Assembly: GCA_028279505.1 (NCBI GenBank)
Contig: JANQNP010000049.1
Span: 1 to 56,807 of the forward strand
Length of the DNA: 56,807 nucleotides
Source: Dehalococcoidia bacterium
GTDB taxonomy: Bacteria > Chloroflexota > Dehalococcoidia > UBA2979
Direction of reading: 5' to 3'
Shown here: piece after piece, positions 33,277-41,786 of the stretch
Position numbering within the stretch: the first letter of the stretch is position 1
Layout: each line of letters starts with the position of its first letter
The notes under the pieces: model-generated
Seen by the model: only the letters and a program-made list of their open reading frames with translations
The model's database searches: none
Told to the model about the DNA's origin: nothing
Program-made: the position numbers and the translations under genes

Positions 33277-33450
33277 GCGCGGGCGAGGCCCGCGCACTGT
33301 AGTCCTCGGAAGGCCCGCCCACCCGCCCTAAGTCGAAATGAAGGGGTCGCGACGCGCCTCGCTTCGTCGCGCCCCTTCGTGCGCGACTCGCGCCCCTTCG
33401 GGGACGGCGCGCCGCTCCCCCGTTCATTTCGACCTGATCTGCGTTTCGAA
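33277..33450 (+). repeat. Dispersed structured repeat, copy C (most complete)
   Basis: Begins GCGCGGGCGAGGCCCGCGC, passes CCCGCCCACCCGCCC, and contains an 11-bp perfect inverted repeat GTCGAAATGAA (33331-33341) / TTCATTTCGAC (33423-33433), ending GATCTGCGTTTCGAA. No open frame. Related to 18372-18516 and 18629-18786. The rest of the 560-bp spacer (33451-33783) shows no gene. Confidence 0.65.
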
Positions 33451-33783
33451 CCTTGAACTGAGATGGGCAGCGGCCTCGCCGATCGGATCGGAGCGACGAA
33501 GTTCGCGCTCGTCTCGCGGGTGATGCAGGGTCCAGGATCGACGGGGACTGCACGTCGATCCCGCGCGGCCGTTCATCCCACCCTGTGCCGAGCAACCCTC
33601 GGCTGGCGACTCTTATGTCGATTGACCGTCACCACGCGTCGCGGGAGCGTTCGGGTCCGGCAGAGCTCTGGCCCGTCGGCGGCGTCGGTGCACGGGTGCG
33701 AACCTCGTCCGGCACCTGTGGTCGCTAGACTGGCGCGGCCCGCGAGGGCGCTCACCTATTCGACAACAGACGGCAGGGGATCG

Positions 33784-34545
33784 ATGACGGATCTGAGTGG
33801 ACGGACGGCGCTCGTGACCGGGGGCGGTCGCGGGATCGGGGCGGGGATCGTGCGCGGGCTGGCGCAGGCCGGGGCCGATGTGGCGATCAATTACACGCGA
33901 GACTCGGCGGCGGCCGATGCGCTGGCGGAGGAGGTGCGCGGCCTCGGAAGGCGCGCCGAGACGTACCAGGCGGACGTGTCCAACTATGAGTATTGCGAGC
34001 AGATGGTGGAGTCGGCGCTGGGGGATCTGGGGCCGATCGGGATCCTGGTGAACAACGCGGGGATCGCGTCGCGCGGGAACGCGATCGCGGATACGGATCC
34101 GGCCGAGATGGAGCGGGTGGTGGCGACCCACGCGTTCGGGTCGTTCTACATGAGCCAGCTGCTGGTACCGCAGATGCGCGATCTCGATCGCGGGGATGTG
34201 GTGATGATTTCCTCGGGAGCGACGGCGAGCCTGAGCGGTCGCGGGGCGCCCTACAACATGGGGAAGACGGCGATGGAGGCGGTGGCGTTCTCGCTGGCGA
34301 AGGAGGAGCGGGCGAACGGGATCCACGTGAACATCGTGGCGCCGGGCCTCGTGGAGACGGAGATGGGGAAGCGGTTGGTGCGCGCGACGCGCGGCGTGGA
34401 GGATATCCGCGAGCTGGATGCGTCGAGCCCGTTCGAGCGGGTATGCCAGCCGGAGGACATCGCGAACGCGGTCCTCTACTTCGTCGGCCCTGAGTCCTCG
34501 TACGTGACGAACCAGCGCCTCTACGTCAACGGCGGCGGTTTCTGA
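33784..34545 (+). CDS. SDR-family oxidoreductase
   Basis: 253 aa from ATG 33784 (AGGGGA upstream). TALVTGGGRGIGAGIVRGLA is the NAD(P) glycine motif, ILVNNAGIAS the NNAG motif, ISSGATAS the catalytic Ser, and Y157-NMG-K161 the active site. The C-terminus YVTNQRLYVNGGGF is typical of FabG-like enzymes. Substrate unknown. Confidence 0.92.
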   Translation: MTDLSGRTALVTGGGRGIGAGIVRGLAQAGADVAINYTRDSAAADALAEEVRGLGRRAETYQADVSNYEYCEQMVESALGDLGPIGILVNNAGIASRGNAIADTDPAEMERVVATHAFGSFYMSQLLVPQMRDLDRGDVVMISSGATASLSGRGAPYNMGKTAMEAVAFSLAKEERANGIHVNIVAPGLVETEMGKRLVRATRGVEDIRELDASSPFERVCQPEDIANAVLYFVGPESSYVTNQRLYVNGGGF

Positions 34546-34546
34546 G

Positions 34547-34578
34547 CCAACTTCGTTGGTCTTCTGACGCTTCGCGCC
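34547..34578 (+). terminator. CCAAC-TTC-GTTGG hairpin plus TGACGCTTCGCGCC element
   Basis: Stem 34547-34551/34555-34559, then TCTTC and the conserved 14-mer at 34565-34578, directly after the SDR stop. The remainder of the spacer to 34761 shows no gene. Confidence 0.6.
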
Positions 34579-34854
34579 TGTTTGAGTGGGGTTGCCTGGG
34601 CCGTCGACGACGGCCCACGAGCTCTCCAGCTGGCCACCAGGTAGCCGACTTCGTTGCGTTGCCGAACCCTCGGGACAAGCTCGCCGGGTGACTACCGCTG
34701 CCTGAAGCGACGCGTAGAATCGAACGCTCTATCACGGCCGTGAACCGAATCGGGGCGCCGTATCGCGACGACGACTGAGCCGGTCGATCCCGCCGGCGGG
34801 GACGGCACGGCTGCGGACGCCCCGGAGCAGAATCCGATCCGCGAGATCCTGGGG

Positions 34855-36042
34855 TTGCGGGACTTCCGGCTGTTCTGGGCCTCGAACTTCCTGGTCTCGC
34901 TAATCGCGGGGATCATTCGGTTCGCGTTCGTGTGGATGGCGCCTGAGGTCAGCGACTCGAAGTTCGCGGCGGAGCTGCTGTTCTTCGCGGTCGGGATCCC
35001 GGGACTGTTGCTGTCGCTGCCCGCCGGAGCGCTATCGGACCGGCTCGACCGGCGGCGATTGGTGATCGTGACCGCAGTCACGGGCGCGGGGTTCCTGGCG
35101 AGTACGGCCGCAATCATCTGGACCGATCTGATCAACCTGCCTGTTGCGATGGTGATGGCGTTCGGCGTGGGAAGCTCCGTGGCGATCGTGACGCCGGCGT
35201 TGCAAGCAATGGTGCCGCAGCTGGTACCGCGCGAGCGGCTGATGAGCGCGGTCGGGGTGCAGAACATGGGTCAGTCGGTCGCGCAGATCGGCGGGGCGGT
35301 GGTGAGTGGCGCCTCGATCCAGTTCCTCGGGCTGGGTGGCGGCTTCGCCGTCTGGTGCGCGTTGATGTTCCTGGGCGCTGTGCTGATGTGGCGCGTCGTG
35401 TTGCCGCCGTACGAGCGGGTGGACGAAGGCAACGGAGCGAAGCCCTCGATGTGGAGCGACATCAAGGCGGGCATCGGCTACACGATGGGTCGCGACCCGC
35501 TCCGGTCGCTGATCCTCGTCGGGCTGTTCATGGGCACGGGGATTGGCGTCTACGGGGCGCTGATGCCGGAGATCGGGCGTGAGGAGCTGGGGCAGGGCGC
35601 GCTAGCGACTTCGATCCTGTTCGCGATGCTGAGCGTGGGGATGGTGACGACGTCGCTGATCCTGGCGTCGCGGCGGCAGGTGAACCGACGCGGCCTGTTG
35701 TTCCTGGGGGCGTTCAACTGCTTCGGGCCGGGCCTGGTCCTGATCGGGTTGTCGAATGCCTACCCGCTGACGGTCGTGATCATGATCGTCTGGGGGATGT
35801 GCGGTGGCGTGCTGATGACGTCGCAGCGGACGTTGCTGCAGGAGTACACCGAGCCGCACATGATGGGTCGCGTGATGTCGCTGTTCGCGCTGACGTTCAA
35901 CGGGTTGCTGCCGATCTCGGCGCTGTACGTGGCGTTGATGCGGACACAGTTCGGGCCCGGGGACTCGATGGCGATCATGGGGGCACTGACCGCAGTGGGC
36001 GCGGTCTTCATCGCCTCGAGGTCGCAGCTGCGACATATGTAG
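34855..36042 (+). CDS. MFS transporter (EntS/MFS_3-like)
   Basis: 395 aa from TTG 34855. LRDFRLFWASNFLVSLIAG, SLPAGALSDRLDRRRLVIVT, PALQAMVPQLVPRERLMSAVGVQNMGQSVAQIGGAVVSG and QEYTEPHMMGRVMSLFALTFNGLLPISALYVALM fit the MFS_3 family. The frame is open back to a stop at 34741 and reads IATTTEPVDPAGGDG from an ATC at 34762, the place where an ATG would be expected; either a non-standard start, a sequencing error, or a mutated start is possible. About 12 helices. Confidence 0.85.
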   Translation: MRDFRLFWASNFLVSLIAGIIRFAFVWMAPEVSDSKFAAELLFFAVGIPGLLLSLPAGALSDRLDRRRLVIVTAVTGAGFLASTAAIIWTDLINLPVAMVMAFGVGSSVAIVTPALQAMVPQLVPRERLMSAVGVQNMGQSVAQIGGAVVSGASIQFLGLGGGFAVWCALMFLGAVLMWRVVLPPYERVDEGNGAKPSMWSDIKAGIGYTMGRDPLRSLILVGLFMGTGIGVYGALMPEIGREELGQGALATSILFAMLSVGMVTTSLILASRRQVNRRGLLFLGAFNCFGPGLVLIGLSNAYPLTVVIMIVWGMCGGVLMTSQRTLLQEYTEPHMMGRVMSLFALTFNGLLPISALYVALMRTQFGPGDSMAIMGALTAVGAVFIASRSQLRHM

Positions 36043-36142
36043 CTGCTGCGGCGCGGTTCGCTCTCGCGCCAGATCCGGCCGGGTCACCGCGCACCAATGG
36101 GTCGTTGCGCCTCGGAACTCACGCTCACCCTCGGTTGGGTCG

Positions 36143-36709
36143 CTAGGCCTCTTCGGTGACGGCGCTAAGGTTTGAGGTGACGGTGATCGAGCCGTTGGGG
36201 ATGGTGTGCACGCCGCCTCGGTCGTCGCGCAGGGTGGTGCGGCGGAGCGAGACGCCGATGACTTCGCCCTCGACGGCGCCGAGCTTCACGCGGTCGCCGA
36301 TGTCGTAGTGGTTCTCGAGCAGGAGGAAGACGCCAGCGATGGCGTCTTTGACGAGGGTCTGCGCGCCGAAGCCGATGGCGAGCCCGACGATGCCGGCGCT
36401 GGCGATCAGCGGGGCCACGTTCACGCCGAGTTCGCTGAGCACGACCATGCCGGTGGCGAAGGCGATGAAGGTGCTGGCGGTCCTCGTGAGGAACGATTCG
36501 ACGGTCTGTTCGCGACGCTCGAGGCGGTCCTGGTCTTGCTGGGCACCTCGGATGGCGGGGGCGAGCATGCGGGGCCGGACGGCGACGCGGATGAGGCGCT
36601 GCACGAGGAGCGAGAAGACGAGCCCGGCGACGAGGGTGACGACGATGCGCAGGCCGGCGCCGGTGGCCCAGTCGACGAACTGTTCGCGGCTCTCGAAGAT
36701 CTCGGACAT
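36143..36709 (-). CDS. MscS-family mechanosensitive channel
   Basis: 188 aa from ATG 36709 (GAGAGGT upstream). One to two N-terminal helices, then TM3-like VVLSELGVNVAPLIASAGIVGLAIGFGAQTLVKDAIAGVFLLLENHYDIGDRVKLGAVEGEVIGVSLRRTTLRDDRGGVHTIPNGSITVTSN, the core MscS pore and beta domain. Short for the family: the C-terminal cytosolic alpha/beta domain is missing, ending just after the beta domain. The frame is open far upstream but as noise. Confidence 0.9.
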   Translation of the reverse strand: MSEIFESREQFVDWATGAGLRIVVTLVAGLVFSLLVQRLIRVAVRPRMLAPAIRGAQQDQDRLERREQTVESFLTRTASTFIAFATGMVVLSELGVNVAPLIASAGIVGLAIGFGAQTLVKDAIAGVFLLLENHYDIGDRVKLGAVEGEVIGVSLRRTTLRDDRGGVHTIPNGSITVTSNLSAVTEEA

Positions 36710-36792
36710 GCGCGTACCTCTCGACCGGCATGCTACTGATGTGCCACGACTGGCCGTATCAGGGACCGCCTCAGGTGCCCCTTCGAGCTTGA

Positions 36793-36846
36793 TGACGCTT
36801 CGCGGCCCCTTCGGGCCCCTTCGGGGCTTTGTTGACGCTTCGCGCC
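36793..36846 (+). repeat. Doubled hairpin and TGACGCTTCGCG element in a divergent spacer
   Basis: A partial element (36793-36804), then GCCCC-TTC-GGGGC with TTT (36815-36830) and a full TGACGCTTCGCGCC (36833-36846). Unlike the other copies it is not behind a plus-strand gene: the gene to the left is on the minus strand. The rest of 36710-36995 shows nothing else. Confidence 0.6.
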
Positions 36847-36995
36847 TTGCTGAGCCGGAAGTCCAGGGGGTCGAGGCAAGCGGTGAGATCGAGTCGGGCC
36901 GACACACGCCGCGCGCTTGGCGTCGGTACGTCGGGGCTGGCTTCGACGTGCGAGGATGGCGGGCAAAGCGCGAGCGGGGACCGACCGGGGGGACC

Positions 36996-37325
36996 GTGGC
37001 GACGTACATCTTGCTGCTGACGCTGAACACCGAGGGACGAGCACGGATGCTCGAGGATCCGGACAGCCTGCGGCGGGCGGAGAACGAGACGGTGGTGGAC
37101 GGTGTGCAGTGCCTCGGGCTGTACGCCGTCCTCGGAGACCACGATTTCGTGTCGATCCTGGAGGCGCCGGACAACGAGGCGGCGGCTCGATTCTCGCTGG
37201 AGCTGGGGGTGAAGGCGGGGGCGCACATCGCGACGCTGCCGGCGGTGCCAGTGGGGTTGCTCGAACGGCAGGAGCCCTCGTCGACGCGGGAGACACCGAC
37301 GGAGGCCCCTGTCGGGGGGTTCTGA
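36996..37325 (+). CDS. GYD-domain protein
   Basis: 109 aa from GTG 36996 (GGGGGG upstream). ATYILLLTLNTEGRARMLEDPDSLRRAENETVVDGVQCLGLYAVLGDHDFVSILEAPDNEAAARFSLELGVKAGAHIATLPAV is the GYD family ferredoxin-like fold (here the GDHD segment replaces GxYD). Function unknown. The stop lies in GGTTCTGACCC, followed by a small TTC-loop hairpin. Confidence 0.85.
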   Translation: MATYILLLTLNTEGRARMLEDPDSLRRAENETVVDGVQCLGLYAVLGDHDFVSILEAPDNEAAARFSLELGVKAGAHIATLPAVPVGLLERQEPSSTRETPTEAPVGGF

Positions 37326-37402
37326 CCCTTCGGGGTGCTCGCGCGCCGCTCCGGCGCGAACTTCGGACCGGCAGGAGTACGAGCGGGGAACGGAGACACG
37401 GG

Positions 37403-38203
37403 ATGGACCTGGGGCTTGGGGGCAAGGTTGCCCTCGTGAGTGGAGCGAGCAAGGGGATCGGGAAGGCGGTGGCGCGGCAGCTGGCCTCGGAAGGGGCGAC
37501 CGTGGCGATTGCGGCTCGCACCGAGGAGACGCTGCGGGCGACGGCGACGGAGCTGGCCGAAGAATCCGGGCAGCGGGTGCTGCCTGTGGTGGCGGATACG
37601 AGTGACGCGGATTCGATCACCTCGATGGTGGATCACGTGGTCGCGGAGCTGGGGCGGTTGGACATCCTCGTGAACAGCGCGGCGGTGCCGGGCGGTGGGG
37701 GGCCGCCTCCGGCGCTGGAGGCGATCACGGCCGAGGCGTTCTGGGACGACATGAACGTGAAGGTCCTCGGGTACCTGCGCGTGGCACAGGCGGCGGCGCC
37801 GCACATGAAGGCGCAGGGGTGGGGCCGGATCATCAACATCTCGGGGCTGGCGGCGCGCAGCGCGGGGTCGACGATCGGGAGCATTCGCAACGTGTCGGTG
37901 GCGGCGATGACGAAGAACCTGGCGAACGAGCTGGGGCCGCACGGGATCAATGTGACGGTGGTGCATCCGGGGATGACGTACACGGAGCGGATGCCGGCTC
38001 TGTTCGAGGCGCGAGCGGCCTCGGAGGGGGTGCCGGTGGAGGAGGTGGAGGCGCAGTACGCCTCGGCGAATTCGATCCGGCACCTGGTGACGTCCGAGGA
38101 GGTGGCGGATGTGATCACGTTCCTCTCGTCACCTCGATCAATCGCGATCAACGGCGATGCGATCGCGGTCGGCGGCGGCGCCGGCACCGCCATCCACTAC
38201 TAA
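37403..38203 (+). CDS. Atypical SDR-family protein lacking the catalytic Tyr and Lys
   Basis: 266 aa from ATG 37403 (GGAG upstream). ALVSGASKGIGKAVARQLA and ILVNSAAVPG are normal SDR motifs and INISGLAARS keeps the Ser, but at the YxxxK position the sequence is R162-NVS-V166. The C-terminal SPRSIAINGDAIAVGGGAG is intact. It may bind NAD(P) without the usual proton relay, or use another residue; homologues with this IRNVSVAAMTK pattern probably form a subfamily. Confidence 0.85.
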   Translation: MDLGLGGKVALVSGASKGIGKAVARQLASEGATVAIAARTEETLRATATELAEESGQRVLPVVADTSDADSITSMVDHVVAELGRLDILVNSAAVPGGGGPPPALEAITAEAFWDDMNVKVLGYLRVAQAAAPHMKAQGWGRIINISGLAARSAGSTIGSIRNVSVAAMTKNLANELGPHGINVTVVHPGMTYTERMPALFEARAASEGVPVEEVEAQYASANSIRHLVTSEEVADVITFLSSPRSIAINGDAIAVGGGAGTAIHY

Positions 38204-38235
38204 CCCCCTTCGGGGGCTTTCTGACGCTTCGCGCC
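38204..38235 (+). terminator. CCCCC-TTC-GGGGG terminator plus TGACGCTTCGCGCC element
   Basis: Stem 38204-38208/38212-38216, CTTT, then the conserved 14-mer at 38222-38235, right after the SDR stop. Confidence 0.7.
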
Positions 38236-38280
38236 AGGTTGAGCGGTGCGGGTACTGAGGTCGGGACCGCCGGGAAGATT

Positions 38281-38319
38281 TGGGACGGAACGGGACGGGA
38301 CGGAACGGGACGGGACGGG
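38281..38319 (+). repeat. GGGAC/GGAAC simple repeat
   Basis: Pentamers GGGAC and GGAAC alternate for about 39 bp with an apparent 15-bp higher-order period, ending 24 bp before the DUF488 coding region. Confidence 0.7.
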
Positions 38320-38343
38320 GGCCGATGGGCGGGGGAGATACCG

Positions 38344-38774
38344 GTAGAGTTGTTCACGATCGGGTTTACGAAGTCGTCGGCGGAGTCGTTCTTCTCGCGG
38401 TTGCGCGAGGCGGGGTGACGCGGGTGGTGGATGTGCGGATCAGCAATACGTCGCAGCTCGCGGGGTTCGCGAAACGGGATGACCTCGAGTTCTTTCTGCG
38501 GGAGATCGCGGGGATCGGGTACGAGCACCGGTTGGAGCTGGCGCCCTCGGAAGAGCTGTTCAAGGCGTACCGGGGTGGGGGGACGTGGGGCGACCTCGAG
38601 ACGGGGTATCGCGCGCTGCTAGCGGAGCGGGCGGTGGAGACCTCGATCGCCCCGAGTGACCTCGATGGGAGCGCGCTGCTGTGTAGCGAGGCGGGGCCGG
38701 AGCAGTGTCACCGGCGGCTGGCCGCGGAGTACCTGGCGGCGGCGTGGCCGGATGTCGAAGTGAGGCACCTCTAG
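38344..38774 (+). pseudogene. DUF488 family gene with -1 frameshift
   Basis: ELFTIGFTKSSAESFFSRLREAG in one frame (to the TGA at 38416-38418) continues as VTRVVDVRISNTSQLAGFAKRDDLEFFLREIAGIGYEHRLELAPSEELF in the frame one base back, together giving a normal DUF488 protein, including the late CSEAGPEQCHRR metal-like motif. The break is at a GGGG run. The apparent start is GTA 38344, with GGGGGAG upstream; TTG 38350 is the nearest standard start. Sequencing error, true decay or programmed slippage cannot be told apart here. A post-terminator element copy lies at 38794-38807. Confidence 0.75.
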
Positions 38775-38879
38775 GGCGCGTTCCGGGCCTTCTTGACGCT
38801 TCACGCCAGTTTGAGTCGGACCGGACGTGGGACCGGGGCCTCCGTTCGCGATCGTTCGGGATCGAGCTCGGCTCGCCGG

Positions 38880-39842
38880 CTAGGCGGGGAGGGTGACGAG
38901 CCAGTCGAGGAGGATCTTGTTGAGTTCCTCCGGGCGTTCTTGTTGGGTCCAGTGGGCGCAGTTGTCGATGTGGCCGCGGGTGAGGTTGGGGATGACGGCT
39001 TCCATGCCCTGGGACATGGCGGGGGTGAGGACGGGGTCGTTCTCGGCGGTGACCATGAGGGCGGGGCATTCGATCTGGCGGTCCTTGACCTGCTGGCCCC
39101 ACTCCCAGGTGGCGCGGCTGTTGCGGTACCAGTTGAGGCCACCTCGGAAGCCGGTGCGGGTGAAGGTGTCGACGAAGACGTCGAGTTCTTCCTGGGTGAG
39201 CATGACGCTGCGCGGGGCGTCGGGCGGGTAGCCGGCGAGGACGCCGCCTCGTTCGCGGACGGTGTCAAAGCCGGCGAGGATGTCGAACTCGTCGGCGGGG
39301 TCGCTGCTGCGGAAGGTGAGGCGGAAGGTGCGCTCGACGTCGGCTTCGAGTTCGGCTTCGGCGACGCCGGGTTCCTGGAAGTAGAACTGGTAGTCGAACA
39401 TGCCGGGGGCGTCCTTGAGGGCGTCGAGGAGCGGGGCGGGCGCTTGGCCTCGGTAGGGGGTGTTGACGCCGGCGACGGCGCGGACACGGTCCGGGTGGTG
39501 GAGCGCCATGTTCCAGACGACGGCGCCGCCCCAGTCGTGGCCGATGAAGATGGCCTGGTCGATGGCGAAGTGGTCGAGGAGCGCGACGAGGTCGGCGCAG
39601 AAGTTCTGCTGCGTGTAGGCGTCGATGGCCTCGGGAGCGGTGGTGCCGCCGTAGCCGCGCTGGTCCGGGGCGAGGACGCGGAAGCCGGCGGCGGCGAGCG
39701 CGGGGATCTGGTGGCGCCAGGAATACCAGAGCTCGGGGAAGCCATGGGAGAGGACGATGGCGGGGCCGTCGCCCTGTTCGACGACGTGCATGGAGAGGCC
39801 GTTCACGTTCTCGAGCTGGTGGTGTTGTAGGTCGGCTGACAT
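38880..39842 (-). CDS. Alpha/beta hydrolase, epoxide-hydrolase-like
   Basis: 320 aa. HGFPELWYSWRHQIPALAAAGFRVLAPDQRGYGGT is the epoxide hydrolase oxyanion region, FIGHDWGGAVVW holds the nucleophile Asp, VTAENDPVLTP the acid, and DNCAHWTQQERPEELN the catalytic His. Soluble, usual size. ATG 39842 with GAGAGG upstream. Confidence 0.9.
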   Translation of the reverse strand: MSADLQHHQLENVNGLSMHVVEQGDGPAIVLSHGFPELWYSWRHQIPALAAAGFRVLAPDQRGYGGTTAPEAIDAYTQQNFCADLVALLDHFAIDQAIFIGHDWGGAVVWNMALHHPDRVRAVAGVNTPYRGQAPAPLLDALKDAPGMFDYQFYFQEPGVAEAELEADVERTFRLTFRSSDPADEFDILAGFDTVRERGGVLAGYPPDAPRSVMLTQEELDVFVDTFTRTGFRGGLNWYRNSRATWEWGQQVKDRQIECPALMVTAENDPVLTPAMSQGMEAVIPNLTRGHIDNCAHWTQQERPEELNKILLDWLVTLPA

Positions 39843-40076
39843 CGGCGGCCTCTCGTGTCTCTTGCCTCGGACGATGGCTTGGCCTCGACACGGTATGCGT
39901 TCACGGCCGCCGTCGCGAGGGCGGGCCGGCGGCGGGCGAGTGTGCCAGCCGCGGCGACGGCGCCATCACGGGTGTCGAGCGCTCGTGCGGGGCTTAACGC
40001 AACTCAAACCGAACCTGAACGTGCCACCAATCGCGGAAGCGGACCGTTGGCATCTGAGGGAGACGGTGGGGTGCTG

Positions 40077-41786
40077 ATGACTGACTCAAACGAACTGCGC
40101 GACCGGGGTATCGGCGGCGGCCGTGCCGGGGAAGCGGGACGGCGACGGCTGTCGCGGCGGGCGGCGCTGCGCCTTGGTGGGGTCGCGGGCCTGGGTGTCG
40201 CGGGAGCGGCGTTGATTGGCTGCGGTGACTCCGAGGATCCGACGGCGACGGCAACGGCGGCCGCGACCGATGCGCCCTCGGGCGGTGGCTCCGGCGGGAG
40301 CAGCGCGACGCCGGCGGCGACGGACGCGCCAGCGGAGGCGGCGTTCCCGGACGAGTTCGTGGTGGCGAACGCGGCGGAGCCGCCGGATCTGCTGCCGTGG
40401 TTCAGCGGGTTCGAGCAGGCCCTCGTGACTCGGCAGATCTACCAGACGATGATCGAGCCGCGGCTGACGCTGGCGGCGGACGGCAGCCCTCAGTGGGAGC
40501 TGGTGGGCGTGCTGGCTGAGTCGTGGGAGCGCGAGGACGACACGACGTGGCTGCTGCAGCTGCGCGAGGGCGTGACGTTCCACAACGGGGAGCCGTGGAA
40601 CGCGGACGCGGCGGTGGCCTCGTACGAGCTGCTGTCGAACAGCGATCTGATCGAGGAGCTGCAGAAGTTCGACCTGCTGCGGGCGATCACGGGGTTCGAG
40701 AAGGTCGACGAGATGTCGGTGCGGGTGACGACGGCGTCGCCCGGCACGGAGCCGCTGACGCTGTTCCTGCGGATCGGGTTCAGCGGCCTGCCGGCGAGCG
40801 CGATCGCGGACGAGGGGTGGCGCGACTTCGCGGAGAACCCGATCGGGACCGGGCCGTACCGGTTCAAGTCCTGGAACCGCGGCGACGAGCTCGAGCTGGA
40901 GCTGGTGTCCGAGCACTGGGCCGAACTGCCGCCGATGCCGGAGACGGTGAAGTTCATCACGCGTCCGGAGGCGAGCGTGCGGGCGCTGACGGTGGACACC
41001 GGTGAGGCGCACTTCGCCTACAACATCGGCGCGGAGAACGCGTCGCAGCTCGATCACTGGATCGCGGCGGGTGGGTTCCAGTCGACGAGTCTGCGGCTGA
41101 ACAACACGACGGCGCCGTTCGACGACATCCGGGTGCGGCGCGCGGCGAACCTGGCGATCGACCGAACGGCGATCGTGAACAGCGTGTTCAACGGCGCGGC
41201 GCGGGAGGCGGCGTTCTTCGCATTCCAGCCGGTCGGTGACCTGGAGCCGTTCGCGTACGACCCAGAGGAGGCGCAGCGGCTGCTGGCCGAGGCGGGCGCC
41301 GAGGGCGTCGAGATCGAGCTGGTGTGGGGCGAGCTGCGGATCCCGGAGGAGCCCCAGCTGGCGGAGATCTACAAGGGCTACCTGGACGCGGTGGGCTTCG
41401 ATGTGACGCTCTCTCGGGTGGAGCGGGCGGTCTACAACGAGGCCTCGGGCGCGGCGTTCGAGGACCAGCCGCAGCTCATGATCGAGACGACCTCATCAGG
41501 GAACTACGGCGATGTCGAGGGCGCATTCGACGACAAGTACGGATGCGAGGGCAGCGGCACGTTCTGCGAGCCAGACGCCGAGGCGACCTGGCAGGGGCTC
41601 GGGCTGCTCGACTTCGAGGAGCGAAACGCGCAGGTCGCGGCCTCGGCGCAACTCCTGCACGAGGAGTACGCGCCTCGTGTCTGGGTGGCGGCCGTCCAGC
41701 AGGCGCACGGGCACGCGGACTGGGTCGACCCGAGCGGGCTGCCGGTCAATCTCTACATCCGCTTCGAGGAGCTGAGGTTCGGATAG
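40077..41786 (+). CDS. Oligopeptide/dipeptide-type ABC transporter substrate-binding lipoprotein
   Basis: 569 aa from ATG 40077. Twin-arginine-type RRRLSRRAALRLGG and lipobox LIGC, then a Thr/Ala/Gly linker and a family 5 binding domain (WLLQLREGVTFHNGEPWNADAAVASYELL, NPIGTGPYRFKSWNRGDELELELVSEHW, DDIRVRRAANLAIDRTAIVN). Exported and lipid-anchored; captures peptides or related solutes. TAG/GTG overlap with the permease gene. No ATPase genes follow, so they must be elsewhere. Spacer 39843-40076 shows no other feature. Confidence 0.92.
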   Translation: MTDSNELRDRGIGGGRAGEAGRRRLSRRAALRLGGVAGLGVAGAALIGCGDSEDPTATATAAATDAPSGGGSGGSSATPAATDAPAEAAFPDEFVVANAAEPPDLLPWFSGFEQALVTRQIYQTMIEPRLTLAADGSPQWELVGVLAESWEREDDTTWLLQLREGVTFHNGEPWNADAAVASYELLSNSDLIEELQKFDLLRAITGFEKVDEMSVRVTTASPGTEPLTLFLRIGFSGLPASAIADEGWRDFAENPIGTGPYRFKSWNRGDELELELVSEHWAELPPMPETVKFITRPEASVRALTVDTGEAHFAYNIGAENASQLDHWIAAGGFQSTSLRLNNTTAPFDDIRVRRAANLAIDRTAIVNSVFNGAAREAAFFAFQPVGDLEPFAYDPEEAQRLLAEAGAEGVEIELVWGELRIPEEPQLAEIYKGYLDAVGFDVTLSRVERAVYNEASGAAFEDQPQLMIETTSSGNYGDVEGAFDDKYGCEGSGTFCEPDAEATWQGLGLLDFEERNAQVAASAQLLHEEYAPRVWVAAVQQAHGHADWVDPSGLPVNLYIRFEELRFG

